A stretch of 64,000 bases of DNA, taken from positions 2,480,001 through 2,544,000 of the forward strand of contig WJXW01000002.1 in the NCBI GenBank assembly GCA_015832175.1. Direction: 5' to 3'. Under the pieces are notes generated by a model. The model saw nothing but the letters and a program-made list of their open reading frames with translations. It did not search any database and was not told the DNA's origin. This DNA comes from Paraphaeosphaeria minitans. Lineage: Eukaryota; Ascomycota; Dothideomycetes; Pleosporales; Didymosphaeriaceae. The position numbers and the translations under genes are program-made. This document shows, one piece after another, positions 63,443 through 64,000 of the stretch. Each line of letters begins with the position of its first letter. Position 1 is the stretch's first letter.

Positions 63443-64000
63443 GTAAAGGGGTAAATGCAGTGAGGCATAGACCATTTGTGGAAACAAGGGTCCGTGGTAT
63501 ATAGATCATCTATCGCGTACGTGTGAAGGAGTTCTCTTTTGCACATGCGCCTACACGCCACACCATTCAATTAAGCCAAGCTTACTTCCAGTACAGTCGA
63601 CGATGTACTCGTGCACGCGGACGAAGACAGACATGACAGGTGCTTTGTTACAGGCTGCAGGAGTGTTTACAGGCTTCAAGGCGGATGGAAGAGATCAGTC
63701 GTTGAGGGACAAATGCGTGGATCACATAGATGAGAGGATGTGCACAATTGACGGACACAGAAATCTGTTGGAGACCAGTTCCGCGTATTTCCTACAAATC
63801 TGAGAGTATTGTTCAACATTAGAGAGCGAAATGCCCTTCAGGCCGAAGATGTGTAAGTAATGGTGTTGAGATATCAGTGTGGCTGTGAGGATGTCTCCAT
63901 GTCAGGAGTTGGGTATAAGCAATGTAGCTTTGACTTCAGTAGTGGAACAAGGATAATATTAGTGGTTGGATAGACGAATCGCTGCCGGATTGCTCTGTTA
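63443..64000. other. right-end region without a supported gene
   Basis: A 66-codon ORF at 63603-63803 (MYSCTRTKTDMTG start) could be an exon of the preceding or a new gene, but no motif or splice evidence supports it. Confidence 0.35.

Noticed and set aside
1..64000. CRISPR arrays, bacterial operons, prophage or plasmid features
   Set aside because: Spliceosomal introns and nuclear eukaryotic genes occur throughout. No regularly spaced repeats were seen.
1..64000. secondary metabolite gene cluster around the P450
   Set aside because: No polyketide synthase, NRPS, terpene synthase or cluster regulator was recognised next to the P450. Its neighbours are a glycosyltransferase-like gene and unrelated hypothetical genes.

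Overview
This is nuclear DNA of a filamentous ascomycete, most likely a Dothideomycete of the Pleosporales type (inferred from protein flavour, not from a search). It has short GT-AG introns of about 45-120 bp, gene spacing of 0.2-2.5 kb, both strands used without operons, and a mixture of conserved eukaryotic housekeeping genes with fungus-specific families. I found 24 protein-coding loci (one cut by the left edge, one frameshifted), one relic, one intron-containing tRNA gene and one small inverted-repeat transposon-like element. Intron borders below were worked out by hand from splice signals, reading phase and family conservation.

Layout. 1-9.6 kb: the 3' part of a DUF7102/XPF-fold-like gene, a TPR protein, a decayed rhodopsin-fold membrane protein, an Osh/Kes1 lipid-transfer protein and an L-asparaginase relic. 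9.7-17.7 kb: a compact housekeeping block with complex I subunit ESSS (NDUFB11), the ESCRT-III protein CHMP7, GPN2 and BUB3 in a divergent pair, and a SET-domain protein. 18-29.5 kb: IML1 (DEPDC5) and a folliculin-interacting LST4/FNIP-type gene, head to head. 32-46.5 kb: NUP49 and FIP1 divergent, then glutathionyl-hydroquinone reductase, mitochondrial RNA polymerase RPO41, a type II membrane glycosyltransferase-like protein and a cytochrome P450. 48-54 kb: three genes of unknown function, two of which are diverged members of one family. 55-62.5 kb: tRNA-Gln(UUG), ALG2, a 377-bp Mutator-like miniature element in the ALG2/VPS15 promoter, and VPS15. The right end holds a small single-zinc-finger-like protein.

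Functional themes. Several genes converge on the endolysosome and vacuole: IML1 and LST4/FNIP act on the Rag/Gtr GTPases upstream of TORC1, VPS15 is the scaffold kinase of the Vps34 PI3-kinase, CHMP7 is ESCRT-III and the Osh protein moves sterol and PI4P. This looks like chance linkage apart from the adjacent IML1-LST4 pair. The least explained parts are the 48-54 kb hypothetical family, the miniature element, and the two decaying genes on the left.
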